DNA of 64,000 nucleotides from Plectrocnemia conspersa (lineage: Eukaryota > Arthropoda > Insecta > Trichoptera > Polycentropodidae), in the NCBI GenBank assembly GCA_009617715.1, contig VTFK01000550.1, forward strand, positions 1 through 64,000. Reading direction: 5' to 3'. Positions 15,201 through 26,115 of this stretch are shown here, piece by piece (positions within the stretch are counted from its first letter, which is position 1; each line of letters opens with the position of its first letter). The notes under the pieces are model-generated. The model was not told where the DNA came from. It ran no database searches and saw nothing but the letters and a program-made list of their open reading frames with translations. The position numbers and the translations under genes are program-made.

Positions 15201-18200
15201 AGAACTAACCAACACAAATACAATAAAATCAAATGAGAATAAACCAACGTATGCATAAAAAGTTAGAAATGCCGCTAAGCAACCGATCTAAGCATTTAAA
15301 GAAAACAATAAATTATCTGAAATAAAACATGATTGCAAATGACTGTTTTAGTACATATTGCCATATGGAACGCCAATGGTCTATCGCAACACACACAAGA
15401 AAAAAAACTTAACAATACAAAATAGACGTCTTTCTATATTGCGTTTATACCACAAGATTCTCAGACAGATCTGCATACGTTGGCACAACAATATTCAACA
15501 TTACAAAGAAAAAAAATCAAGAAAAATACCTTCAGACTACTAACTTTGAAAATCATCATTAACGTTTTCCGTCGCATTAGGCCCCAAAGTACAATATTGA
15601 ATAAGAGAACTATAAATCTTTTTAGCAATCTGGAAAATAAATTTATAGCTGCAGGGGATTATAGTGCCAAAAAATTTCTATAGGGATCAAGAGTAAAAAA
15701 CAATTAAGGAAAATTATTGTATGAAGCGGCTGAGGAATATAACTTGAAATAGATCTCCAACAAAATAAGCAACTCACTGGCCAACTAATCAGATAAAACT
15801 ACCAGACTTGAATTACTTTTTACACAGATGTAAAATAAATTCTATCTGATGTGTGTTTCGATCTGTCATCAAATCATTCGCCAATACTAGTAGAATTACA
15901 AAAAAATTTAATCCATAAACAACAAACTCCGACCTTTTAAAAATATAATCTAATTGGGATTTGTGCGGAGAACACTTAACCACATTATAGAATTGAATAT
16001 TCCCTTCAAAATCCATAAAGAAGTAGAACAAACCAGGGCTGTGGAGTCGGAGTCGGAGTCGGAGTTGGAGTCGTGGAGTCGTGGTGTTTTGGCCGGAGTT
16101 GGAGTCGGAGTCGGAGTCGTGAAAAATGAGCGACTCCGAGCATTTTTTAAATTATGAAATTTATGAATTTTTAATTGCGTAATAATGAATGTGTATAGCG
16201 TATGAATATTAAACGTGTAGAGAAACACCAAAAATACCTGATAAAATTAAACTTTTTTGAGTCGGAGTCGAAGTCGGAGTCGGAGTCGGAGTGGAGTCGT
16301 GTTGTTGGTAAATATCGGAATCGGAGTCGGAGTCGGAGTCGTGTTTTTTTTTAACGACTCCACAGCCCTGGAACAAACAGTCGAACACTTCACAAAAGCA
16401 ATTCAAACAGCAGCCTGAATAGCCACACACAATCAAATAGAAATGAAAAAAAGGAAATTACTCTGCAACATTAACAAAAAAATAGGAGAAAATTTTAAGC
16501 TACTTAAAAATTCACAACATTCGCAACAAAATTCAATAAAGCCGTTGAAGAATTAAACTACTTAAAAAATAATTTTATTTAAAATTTCTTGAAGAACTTA
16601 TCCGCTTCAAAATGAAACAATTAGACACTGTGAAAAGCTACGAAAAATCTAAATCAACTCATAAAATACTTACCAGTAATTAGAAAAGAAAACAATAAAT
16701 GGTCTAGAATTGATAAGGAAAAATCTGATATCTTTGCAACTCACTTTAGGATTGTATTCACACTATATGATGCTGCGACAGAAACAACAATAAATACAAA
16801 TAAAATTGCATATTATCTGAAAGCAACTCAGCAATCAAGTTTAATAATTTAAGAGATTTAAAGTAAAATAAATAAAACAAATAATATTAATGGACACAAA
16901 TCCAAAAAAAATACCTAAATTTGACATAATATGAGCAAAATTACTAAAAGAATTATCAGAAGAAGGAATAAAAATTAACACAACGCCATAGTAAGGCTAG
17001 AATACTTTCTTTGATAGTAGAATGATTGATGTAATAATGATACCAAAACCAGGAAAACTACTCGAAAAAGCAACGTTGTATAGACCGACACACCTGTTAC
17101 ATGTGCTGTCAAAAATACTTCAACGAATAAACTCGATAAATAAAAAAATATATATTTTTTACATCAGCAATTTGAATTTAAAAATCGCCACCAAATCCAT
17201 ATGATTATAAAAAAATTAGCAATTATTTTGAGGGAAAAAAATACAGCAACGATGCGCTCATAGATATCAGTAAGGCTTTTGACAAAGTCTAGCACGATGG
17301 ACAGCTCTATAGGATAAAAAGAAACAGACCACATTCGCATTAAATAAAAAGACCTGCCCAAATCTGTCGCTTAATGATCAAATGTTACAACACAAAAAAT
17401 ATATCAAGTACCTGAGAGTATATATTTGGGCAGAAGACTTACAAGGCAGAAACAAATTTTCACTAAAAGGAAACAACTTGGAATTCGACTTCGGAAAATA
17501 CACGGAATGATGGGAAGAATATCTCAGATGACACTGAAAAACAAGATACTAATGTACAAATTAATAATCAAACCAGTATAAACACACAGGATTTAACTCT
17601 GGGGTAATGCCTGTGCTTCCACCATCGCCATCATCCAGAGATTCCAAAACAAGGTTCTGTGAATAATAATCGACGCTCTTTAGTGTGTTCCTAATGACAT
17701 TATACATAAATGACTTTAACATAGAATTCATAAAATACGAAATAATGAACAAATACACGACATACAAGACTAAAATTCCACCTAAACAGAATGTGAATCG
17801 TGCTGCTTGACTTTAAATCTGACGACACCAGACCACTTAACTTAACATTTAGTGTGAATCTTTAATAATTTGTCTGTTTAAGAGTGTATGTATAGATACG
17901 TGTGTATATGAACGTATCAGTTAATGTATGTATTATATGTGAATTGTTAAATGAAAATTGTTTTTATAATAGCAAAAATGTGCTTAGTCACGATGGTTAG
18001 ATTTATAATAAAAAATATGTTAATTGGCATCGTATTCTTAGGTTTGGTAATAATATGATGATTTGTTTATTATTTCAGGATATATTCATGAACTTAACAC
18101 CCAATTTAAACAACGAACCACCCGAGGGAAAGCTCGACTCCCCACAACTCGGCAGAATATCCCAAGGAAGGAGGGCAGCCGCCGAATCGGACGTATTTCG

Positions 18201-21200
18201 CTCCGAGATGTCCTCGGGCTTTCTGGCTAGCAAATCCCACAATCACAATCTGAGCATCAGTTCAACCCACAGCCGCATGGGATCATACAACTCCAAGCAA
18301 GACTTGAACCTCAACTTCGGCAGGGGTTTCAACATGGAACTGGATTGTAATATGGCGTCGGGGCACAACAGGCACCACGGGTACATGGACCCGGACGGCC
18401 AAGACCTCAATCAGTTTTCTAATTATGACTCCGAACTGAGCTCCAATCTGGAGCACGGACTGGGAATCAGCTTCAACATGGGGAGACCGACGATGGTGAC
18501 TGCCGTTTCGCCCGAAAACCACAACGGAAGGACAGTAGTCACCTTGGCAAACAGCAGCAAGCCGAGATACAACACGAAAAACTTGCCCAACATTCTGCAG
18601 GACGGCATTCACGTCGACTGCCTCAACGACTATAGACACAACGCAAGGGACGACTTTTTTCAGTATCAGGCGGAAAATTCAAGGGTAAAGTTTCGTTACT
18701 TTTGATATGGTGCGACCATACGCTTGTCAAATACGCAAAGAATGGCGAATCCCTTCATCTTTATTTCTGAGAATCTTGACGTTTCTTCAAGGCCATAAAC
18801 TAATGGGAAGTGTATAGCGAGATATTGTGGAGACCATGCTAATAATTTTTACACTATGCAACCTAATGAGCAATGCGTTTTCTTTAGGTAAATCGTCATT
18901 TTTCGAAAAAATATTTAAAGATTTCGCGTTGCGTTACTATGGGTATTTCGTAACATTGTGTTGATATGGTATAAAAAAAATATCTGAAATTTATGCGTTG
19001 CGTGGCCCTATAAAACATTTTTTTGCATAAAATTTGCGCTGCGCTGCAAAATTCATCTCAAATCTTGCTTAAATGCCAGACATTTTAATTTTATTTTTTG
19101 TGTACAAATATGGTTCTATCTCACTCATAATTCAAGCTAACTCTTGTAGCAAAACAGTCGAGTTTAAAATGTCGTTTAATATTTTTGGCATACATACACT
19201 TATTTCTATATCCAAATGTTTTTAAGTACAAAGCCATTTTTTAAATACATGTGAAAATTACATGATTATTTCACTGACAGCTAAATAACCGTTGAGTGGC
19301 CATGATAAAATAATATTTTTAGTAACACACGTTGTTCACCGGTGCATTGGTTCATGGTTACTTTATGCTATAATATTATTTTTCTTCTTATGTTCTCTTT
19401 CACTTTGTAAAATAATATGCTACATACTATGTAACAGTAGCAGTTACACAATGAGTTTACTATAAAATATGTATACTAATGCGTAATGGTTACTCAATTG
19501 CCTTTTTCGAGTAAAATATTGATGATTGAACCATAGTGGAATTTTTAAAATAATGTTTTTCTCCTTGCATAAAGAATTAATAAAGTTAATTTTAAAGTAT
19601 ACATAAACAAAAACTCTGTCACTGGCCGCAGGATTAAAATATATTTTAATTTCATATTTGAGCTTACTGTTCCTTAAGTGCTCCTTACATACTAATTTAT
19701 ATAAAACTATACGATTTGTTTGTATCCTATCTTATAATAACGAGCTTGTTAATGTGCTCGACTCTAATAATATTAATTATTTTCTAATTAAAATTCCTGT
19801 TTACAGGTATCAGAAACACTTTTCTTTAATATATCAAAGGCATAGATTTTTATTTTCCCTTTTTTTAATAGCTTACGTTTATCAACCCATACTTTTTTCA
19901 GTCGAAGAAAGGGTTTGTCATTCGACGTCGGCGTATATTCACCAGCATATGGTCGCACCATTGCACTTACAAATATTCAACGCTTTATTTTCAATGTGAC
20001 ATATCTTTTTACGATTTATGAAAATATGTATATATATATATATATTTATATATATGAATTTTTGCGATATATATTTGTAATGTATTGCAGCGATGAAAAT
20101 AATATGTTTATATTATATTTTAATAAAATGCAATCTTAATCTTAATAATTATATATATATATTTCTCCCAGCAACTAAGCACTTAGGAAAAGAAAAAAAA
20201 ACATGTAGAAAATCTCCCACTGAAGGCTGCCTTTAAATAATTAATATAAGAATATAGTATGTTTAATTAAGTTGAATTATAGTCTTTTCTCTATCTTATT
20301 TTATTATCCTAATATAGTTCAGTTGCTAGTATTTTTGTAAGTTGTCATGATATTGCTAATGTTAATTAAATGTATTCGTTTTTTTAACATATTTACATTT
20401 ACATACTTAAGTCGACGTTTAGGTATAACATTGTTTTTTAGCAGATTACTCTCCTTTATGTAAGGGTTTTTAAATTGTTAAAATATTGTTCACTTAAATT
20501 TTTAATTGTTTTTGTTACACTGACATAGTTTCAGTCACTTAATATTTAATTATTCAGGCACAACCCAAGGAGCAACGGTCAAGAACCTGAAGAATAATAA
20601 TATTAGGTTTAAGAGTAACACTCAAATCTGAACTCCTAAGACAGTTTTATGATAGAGTTACATTTATGCCTGAATTTGCTCCTGCTCCAGATTAGCCTGC
20701 AAAAATGTGACCTTATTTTCCAAATATGAGTTTTCCGTGTCAGTCTTCTGTCGAGGTGAATTTCAAGATAAAACGCGTAAAATTAAATGGTCAGAATTCA
20801 AATCAACTTTGGGTCAGAACAAAAATAAAATCTCGGCCAGAAATAAAAACCGGTATTAATAATTATAACATAATTTTTATTAATTAATCAAGATGCGTTT
20901 TTTTTCAATCAATTATAAACGCCTTAATTGCCAACTTTGGCCTCCCTCTTTGTTTTTTCATCCCAATCGGTATCTGCTTGTATCCATCGGTTTCACCGAT
21001 AGTACAGTCAAAAAGTATCGTAGCGAAGGTCTAATAGTTGGTGTTGTTGACAAGAGCTGCTGATTCAGCGTTGGCGCGTCAGACCTGTCAAGATGTAAGA
21101 TGACAGATGCAGGCGTTGCAGTCGAATAGTTGTAACAATCTTATACGATAACACTATTGCCAGCCGAAAAAATTAAATCTGACTATGTGTCAACATAAAT

Positions 21201-24200
21201 CTTACCATTTAATGTAAATTCTGAATATCTAATATTTATTCTGATCGATGTATTCTGACCTTTTAATATAAATTCTGACCCATGCAATATTAACTTTGAC
21301 CACAACCATATTCATATTCTGTCCCTAAAAGTGTGTACCAATAAGTTTCTCACCGAGTTTCTTATAATTATTTTATTTACCTTACAGGTTTAGCATTTTT
21401 TTTAAATCCATATAATTCTCTTGGGTTTAAAATTGTACTTAATTCAGTAAATCTAAATTAACATAAATTTAAGATAAAATCTCAAAACTTGCGGTTTATT
21501 TGAATGTTTTTTGGAATTCAAAACTAAAAAGTACCTTGTTATGCTATATGATATTTTTTTAGCATCAAATGTCAAATCTTAAAGAACGATCTTTTTATGA
21601 TTTTTTAAAACGACTGGCATGTACATGCAATGTAGATCTTAAAATCATATTTTGCCTCAAAAATATCAATCAGAACTTTTTTTATTTATTTTATATTTTA
21701 TTTTTTAAAAGATCATTATTATAGGAAATAGTCATTTTAATTATTTTTTTATTTACTTTTTTTAATTTATACAATGATTGCTAAGGCGTCTCTCACTAAT
21801 AAAAATTAAAACATTTCATTAACTCTTCTGTTTACGTCACCTTTATCCCAAATCAAGCAATTTGGAGATAATTTATTTTATGTCTTTACTAGTGTCATGA
21901 CCTACATTTATGTACATATTTTAAATGTTCATAAAATAAATGCTTTCAGGTGGAAGAATCTCTAGTGCCGAGGTTTATGACTCTCGGATCGTCTATGAAG
22001 AAACACAACGAACCTGTCAATAAAGAGCATATAAGCGTGTTCCATTCAAACGTTAGTGATCAAAACGAACAGTTTAACATGAGATATGGAAATCATCTGA
22101 ACAAGGCAGATAAAGCTTTCAGTCTGACGGATCTTAAGAATATCCACGGAAGAAATCCGCTCAATGCAAAAGTGAGTAGTACTTTTCCATAACGGTACTA
22201 AAATACAGATATTAAAAAAATGGTTAAAATCTGAAATTAAATTGTAGTAAAATGCCTGATCTTTACATTATCGGTAAAATGGTACATTTTTAAGTCTTAT
22301 ACTATGGTGATTTTTAAGGGCCGTTGAGATCGGGTTTCATCGCCTTTTTTACTTACTATAAATATTTAGACAGTATATTCTGCATGTTTTATGGACTTTG
22401 AATTTTAAAAATAAAAAAAAATTAAGCTCCTTATGTTTAACCTTATACTTATGCTTAATCAACATCTGTTTTTTTTTATTTATATATTGTTTAAAAAAAA
22501 ACACCAATCTCCAACTAATACCAAACCCACCTAATGCAATTAGCGCTTGCCAGCCTAACTTGATTTAATATTAAATATGCCAATAGATTTCACGTTTTTT
22601 TTTACGATTTTTCTAACACGTGTTTCTTTAATTATTTTTTAGGATTTTGGGGCCATTACAATGTGGAACATCTCACCAGCATTCAGAAAACTGTTTCCAG
22701 ACGTCGAAGTGGACTTTAACACCATATCGATGCACTTTCTCCACCTGATACTAAAAATCGGATCATTCGGATTCCAAGAAGTTAATATAAAATACAATAC
22801 TATCGAACGAGCTTAGTAAACGATTTTTATATTGTATATTTCTTATTTCAGATATCAATCTATGAGACGAAAAACCCACCAAGAATTGTTCAAGTGAAGA
22901 CCATAAAAGTTTCAAAGTTAGATCCTAGCTACAAAGAATACTTAGAAGAGCTGAAGTACTTAGGAAGCATGGAACATCCCTCTTTGTGCAGACTTATTGG
23001 ATTAGTAACCAATCATAGTCCACCTTTGGCTGTTTACGAGTATACTCATGCTGGAGACTTGTACCAGTATCTCAGAAAAAAGAATCAACCTGACCAATCA
23101 ACGTAATATTTTACTTGCTTAATTAAATGTATCTTAGACGACACATTACATTTCCTTTCACAGAGGGATACCATATTTCAATTTAATACGATGAATACAG
23201 AGCAAACCGTAGTTTTTGAGACACTGATTTACATGAATTTGGTTTCACGTGATTTATCATTTATACTGCTTCATTCATAACATATTTTAAATTTGTAGAT
23301 TTTTTGCCACCAGGCTTGTCGATGCAAAATACTATAGCTGTATACTAAATATACGTATTTTTAAGCTGTTTTTTTAATATTTTAATAAGATTTTAGCGCG
23401 ACTTACCAATTTAATAATCTTAGCAACTGTTGACAGACTAATGACAGTCGGTCAAATCGGTACTTACCAAAAATAACATATTCCTTTTTTCATACTCACT
23501 GGGTGCAAAAAATAGTCCTTCTTTATCATAATTGCCTGTTAATATGGGATCAAACTTATTTGAATTCTATATACAAAACACCTGTTAACTTTAATATAGT
23601 TTTGAAAACACTGAATTAGATCAATGATAGGTAAAGATATTTACATCTTGAAGTTAACAATATTGTTTTTATGAAGAGTATGCTTAACAATTATTTCGGG
23701 AAAATTTTCTGGTTTAATTTTTCCACACAATCTGATTTAATTTTATGAAGTAATTTTTCCCAAAATTATTTTTAGAAAAAGCATGTAAATTATGAATTTT
23801 TAAATTTTTAATTTACATATTGATTATTACATAGGTAATTGCTTCCATCATGGTATAAACAGAGTTTTAACAAGATTCTAATGTTTTGCATGTTTGGTAT
23901 TTTATAATTGTTTTATTTAATACACCAGAATATTATATAATAATATTTATGTAAAGTAATTCATAGGTTATACTTTCTAGATTACCCTTGCTCCTGTCGG
24001 TAATTTTTCAAGTATGTTCAGGCATGAAATATTTAGAAGCAAGAGATGCAGTACACAAAGATCTAGCTGCTAGGTAAGATTTATTTAATTTTTATTGTTT
24101 TGTACCTTCTGAGAATCTAATAGTTTAATAATTTTATGTTTACAGGAATGTCTTAATATTCCCTGGAAATAAAATTAAAATTACAGACACTGCAATGTGC

Positions 24201-25611
24201 TCTCCTTTGTACGCAGAACACTACTATATGCAAGATGGTTCTAAGCCATTGCCAATTAGATGGCTTAGCTGGGAATGTACATTATTGGTAAGTAAAAACA
24301 ATATCAAGCTTATACTTAAATTATAAAAATTAGGGATTTTAGCCTGTTTATTTATTTTTGTGCTACTTGGAAAGAAATTTAAAAACTTTGCGTTGCATCG
24401 TAAAATAATAACTGATGGCAGATAATTTAATTAAGTAAAAGATATATAACCAGCACTTTTTAGATAAAATGAGAGGATCAAAGCAACTAATATTTTAAAA
24501 GCCCTTTAACATTTAAAAAAAATGTTGCTAGACCATAAAATTCTGTTCTTCGGTTACAATATATTCATTGTTAGTTCCTCGAAAGAATTTGTGCCGTATC
24601 TGTAATGTCAGTGCTTTTATCTAAAGAACTATATGTTTGTTCTTCGGATTATTTCAGCTAAGCTTTATATAAAGATTGTATTAAATTCATAGTCAGTTTA
24701 TGGATTTTCTTTGTTAAAATATTAAATTTGCTAACACATAACTAGCCTTTACTAACGAATGAGAAGTCAGTTCTTAAAATTGTTTTCAAGATTTTATCCG
24801 GGTTTTTAAATTTTCGTATACGACACATTTCTTACAATTTAATTAAATTTAAAAGCAATTAAACACCATGCTTTTTAAAATTCCTAATGCTTTATTTTTT
24901 TAACTATAAATGGTCCTCAGTCTTTCTTCGTGAAACGCTCTTTTTTAGAATATTTAATCTTTTCATTTTACTATTTTTGTTAAAAGATAATGTAGATGCT
25001 AAAATTATTAATTTCAAAATCATTCAACTTTAAATGTCTTACAATAATATAATGAACAAAGCATCTGTTTAAAATCAAAGGTATATTTTGAGATAAATAA
25101 TTAAAGCTTGTAATCTCTAGTCTTAAAACTTGTAATTGATATTATTTTTTAACAAATATTTTTATGCTAAATTATGTTTCTATTGTGTAGTTTAAAAATA
25201 TATGAAATACTTACATTATTTTATAGAAACGTTATACATGCCCAGGCGCCGTTTGGTCCTTCGCTATAACAGTTTGGGAGATCTTAAGTTTGTGCCAGTA
25301 CTTACCTTTTGAAAAGCTCAGCATTAAAGAGATCGTAAAACTAGCCGAAGATTATCTTTTAAAGCGTGAGATTAATGGTAATTTGAGACGTAAAAAATAT
25401 TTTTATTTTAGCAATTTTATTTGTAGTAATTGTTTTTATTTATTTATTTTCAGAAATACATCCAAGACCTCCTCTTTGTCCAGATGATCTTTACAAAATG
25501 ATGCTAAACTGCTGGGAGAGAAAATCTAGATACAGACCCACATTTAAAGAGATTTATTCTTTTCTTAAAACGCAATATATAGATTTTCTGCCAATTGATA
25601 ACCCACTATAA
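2597..25611 (+). CDS. Ddr: Discoidin domain receptor (DDR) family gene, 16 coding exons, 5' incomplete
   Basis: DDRs are single-pass, collagen-sensing receptor tyrosine kinases. Exons: 2597-2699, 2764-2995, 3138-3285, 4163-4336, 10384-10517, 12082-12292, 13253-13354, 13434-13591, 18079-18684, 21950-22171, 22643-22780, 22852-23102, 23981-24073, 24146-24287, 25227-25377, 25454-25611. All introns are GT...AG and the joined frame stays open for 1007 residues to TAA at 25609-25611. Domain order: discoidin (about residues 3-160), discoidin-like (161-334), stalk, membrane span (about 375-400), cytoplasmic linker (about 400-720), kinase-like domain (about 720-1000). The first exon begins mid-codon, so the start codon and signal peptide lie in an exon not identified here. 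The symbol is family level; insects can have more than one DDR paralogue. Several introns are swollen by transposons. The gene is convergent with the gene at 26744-27880. Confidence 0.93.
3286..4162. other. DDR intron, no other feature seen
   Basis: Ordinary AT-rich intron with donor GTAAGT at 3286 and acceptor TTTGCAG ending at 4162. No transposon or RNA gene recognised. Confidence 0.6.
4163..12292 (+). CDS. Ddr: DDR exons 4-6: discoidin-like (DS-like) domain
   Basis: Exons 4163-4336, 10384-10517 and 12082-12292 encode the second extracellular domain. Family landmarks are GGLGGLTDGQVGGDFF, GNGWIAWRNSSFSGGYMDL, FEFSEIRNVSNIDLFANN, VVYFSIGG and SSEWMMLSEVYF, the last close to the human WMMFSEITF segment. 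Splice phases are 1, 0 and 1 and join without frame changes. The 6.0 kb intron between the first two exons holds the Tigger/hAT/hAT nest and a LINE fragment. Confidence 0.9.
5134..7570 (-). mobile_element. hAT element (ZBED5/SCAND3-like transposase), with 8 bp target duplication
   Basis: Bounded by the perfect 8 bp duplication CTCTAGCC (5126-5133 and 7571-7578). Ends are CAGTGGTACCCAAAC and, inverted, CAGTGGTTTCCAAAG. The minus strand encodes hAT transposase fragments: SVVTDGATA near 7270; the pieces NLRSGEYSQFLNLSKLQNRD, LDILDWLLNPF and LSTNEELKPLF (about 6850-6550); and FPSSYLIERGFSAVMSLITK then NRLEISTRGDLLLS (about 6460-6370), the typical C-terminal dimerisation region. Stops and frameshifts make it a relic. 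It interrupts the Tigger relic and is itself interrupted by 5278-6359. Confidence 0.85.
5278..6359 (+). mobile_element. Inner hAT element nested in the outer hAT, with 8 bp target duplication
   Basis: Flanked by AGTAGCAA at 5270-5277 and 6360-6367. Both ends are rich in CTCGAGTA motifs (about 5290-5385 and 6296-6357). On the + strand near 6050-6195 it encodes a hAT C-terminal dimerisation segment (IRPTSTATERVFSITGIIKP). Removing it rejoins the outer element's coding sequence at a TTGCTACT, consistent with an 8 bp duplication. The terminal inverted repeats are poorly matched, so the exact ends rest on the duplication. Confidence 0.75.
7991..8890. other. DDR intron segment, unassigned
   Basis: AT-rich, with a less AT-rich patch at about 8640-8880 that may be part of an old transposon. 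No reading frame could be assigned. Confidence 0.4.
8895..10090 (-). mobile_element. Non-LTR retrotransposon (LINE) reverse transcriptase relic
   Basis: The minus-strand ORF 9666-10085 carries reverse-transcriptase motifs: IYIDFKKTFVKVNHDSLLES (domain A, normally D.SKAFDKV.H), then a YLTNR segment and NLGPLLFLLFINDIETA (the conserved GPLLFLLFINDI block). Past its stop, a shifted frame gives a degraded YADD-like box near 9650. About 9060-9000 resembles the C-terminal conserved segment (FFLAKAVRLFNTV). It lies antisense in DDR intron 4337-10383. The stretch 9392-9512 recurs at 36315-36435. Confidence 0.75.
10518..12081. other. DDR intron, no other feature seen
   Basis: AT-rich intron with donor GTGAGA and acceptor TTTTAG. 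Homopolymer runs only; no gene or transposon recognised. Confidence 0.6.
12293..13252. other. DDR intron, no other feature seen
   Basis: AT-rich intron, donor GTATGT, acceptor CTTTTAG. Nothing else recognised. Confidence 0.6.
13253..13591 (+). CDS. Ddr: DDR exons 7-8: extracellular stalk and transmembrane helix
   Basis: Exon 13253-13354 encodes a polar, acidic stalk (residues about 335-368) without recognisable motifs. Exon 13434-13591 encodes an Ile/Leu/Val-rich membrane segment (about residues 375-400) followed by a KKNRKY-type basic stop-transfer sequence. The intron between them is only 79 nt (13355-13433). This gives an extracellular N terminus and cytoplasmic C terminus, as in all DDRs. 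Confidence 0.88.
14550..17830 (+). mobile_element. Degenerate Jockey-clade LINE, both ORFs traceable
   Basis: Lies in DDR intron 13592-18078 in the sense orientation. ORF1 traces: MNKKQRRQWNKYQNLYQR near 14640 and zinc knuckles at about 14960-15150 (HTKNYC, CVKC, CANCNGN). ORF2 traces: endonuclease start AIWNANGLSQHTQ near 15365, FIAAGDYSAKKFL...GSR near 15640 and VEHFTKAIQTAA after the MITE. Reverse-transcriptase traces: MIPKPGKLLEKATLYRP (17038-17090), LIDISKAFDKV (near 17265), and the 3' block KRKQLGIRLRKIHGMMGRIS with NKILMYKLIIKP (17460-17580). Many stops and frameshifts. A 337 bp hAT MITE (16034-16370) interrupts ORF2. Ends are approximate. Confidence 0.8.
16034..16370. mobile_element. 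337 bp hAT MITE with GAGTCG-rich inverted repeats
   Basis: Flanked by the perfect 8 bp duplication GAACAAAC (16026-16033 and 16371-16378). Termini are CAGGGCTGTGGAGTCG in inverted orientation. Sub-terminal arms consist of (GGAGTC)n repeats. Both arms match the ends of the larger hAT at 59850-62773, including the non-repetitive sequence inside the arms, so this is an internally deleted derivative. ORFs reading through the hexamer repeats are artefacts. Confidence 0.92.
18079..22171 (+). CDS. Ddr: DDR exons 9-10: long cytoplasmic juxtamembrane linker
   Basis: Exons 18079-18684 (202 codons) and 21950-22171 (74 codons) encode a 276-residue linker rich in Asn, Ser, Gly and His, with no recognised domain and probably disordered. 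The first exon is distinctly more GC-rich than its surroundings, typical of coding sequence here. The linker appears longer than in human DDR1/2. Tyrosines that could serve as docking sites are present, for example in HHGYMDPD and NYDSELS. Both exons are phase 0 at each end and could be skipped without a frameshift; whether they are is unknown. Confidence 0.85.
18685..21949. other. DDR intron with microsatellites and a CTGACC-rich patch
   Basis: A 3.3 kb intron. It has (TA)n at about 20028-20056. A segment at about 20740-21320 has repeated GGTCAGAAT-type sequence on its left and ATTCTGACC/AACTTTGACC on its right, resembling loose inverted sub-repeats around a less AT-rich core (20930-21130). 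This could be an unclassified MITE. No coding region supported. Confidence 0.4.
22172..22642. other. DDR intron, no other feature seen
   Basis: AT-rich intron, donor GTGAGT, acceptor TTTTTTAG. Nothing else recognised. Confidence 0.6.
22643..25611 (+). CDS. Ddr: DDR exons 11-16: tyrosine-kinase-like domain, predicted pseudokinase
   Basis: Exons 22643-22780, 22852-23102, 23981-24073, 24146-24287, 25227-25377 and 25454-25611. In visible-protein numbering, the domain keeps the beta-3 lysine (VQVK, K759), an alpha-C glutamate (E776), the catalytic-loop Asp and Asn (HKDLAARN, D854/N859), the paired activation-loop tyrosines (AEHYYMQ), PIRWLSWE and RPTF. It departs from active kinases in three places. 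The Gly-rich loop GxGxxG reads GSFGFQ, keeping only the first Gly. DFG reads DTA (872-874). The alpha-F Asp of DVW is Ala (GAVWSF, A913). HRD is HKD. The domain is full length with no frameshift, so it is an intact but probably weakly active or inactive kinase fold. Confidence 0.88.
23103..25226. other. DDR kinase-region introns, no other feature seen
   Basis: The introns 23103-23980, 24074-24145 (72 nt) and 24288-25226 are AT-rich and carry no recognised gene or transposon between the exons at 23981-24073 and 24146-24287. Confidence 0.55.
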
Positions 25612-25929
25612 AATAGCAAAATCAATAGTAAGAGAACAAATAACGAATGTGTTTGCAACTATTGAGACCAGCATTTGATCATAATCATATATATGTCCTT
25701 TTAATGATACAAAAAATATGATATCAATAACCACTTAGATACACGTATTATAGGTAAAGCATATAGTGACAATATTATCAAAAAATAATTAATATGTAAT
25801 TTTTAAAAATATAAATTAAAATGTACTTCATAAACGAACAGAGTCTATTTAAGGCCAAATGTTAATGCTCATAAATAATTATTAAATAGGTGTAATTAAA
25901 TAAGATTAAAATATGTACATAAAGAAAGC

Positions 25930-25953
25930 AATAAACGGAGAAAAATTAATAAA
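25930..25953 (+). terminator. Candidate poly(A) signals of the DDR gene
   Basis: AATAAA occurs at 25930-25935 and 25948-25953, about 320-340 nt after the DDR stop codon. In an AT-rich genome chance matches are common, so these are candidates only. Confidence 0.4.
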
Positions 25954-26040
25954 AAAGTCAACAGCCGGGAAGGAATATTTCGTTTATTGGAAGTTTCGTT
26001 AGTTACATTATATTGTATAATCTTACAGTTATAGAAAAAA

Positions 26041-26115
26041 TTGTGTATTTCAGTTATTTCTTAAACATACTTAAGTATCGTTGTGTATTACAGTTATTCC
26101 TTAAACATACTTATT
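26041..26115. repeat. 40 bp tandem duplication downstream of DDR
   Basis: A unit starting TTGTGTATTTCAG and ending with TTAAACATACTT occurs twice in a row with a few mismatches. No function apparent. Confidence 0.7.

Noticed and set aside
15950..16436. Overlapping ORFs of Ser-Asp, Glu-Ser or Pro-Thr repeats on both strands
   Set aside because: They are translations of (GGAGTC)n in the MITE arms; open in several frames because the hexamer has no stop.
18283..18639. Minus-strand ORFs opposite DDR exon 9
   Set aside because: Antisense shadows of a strongly coding exon.
19658..20139. ORFs in the DDR intron near 19.7-20.1 kb
   Set aside because: Low-complexity, including a TA microsatellite; no domain and no splice context.
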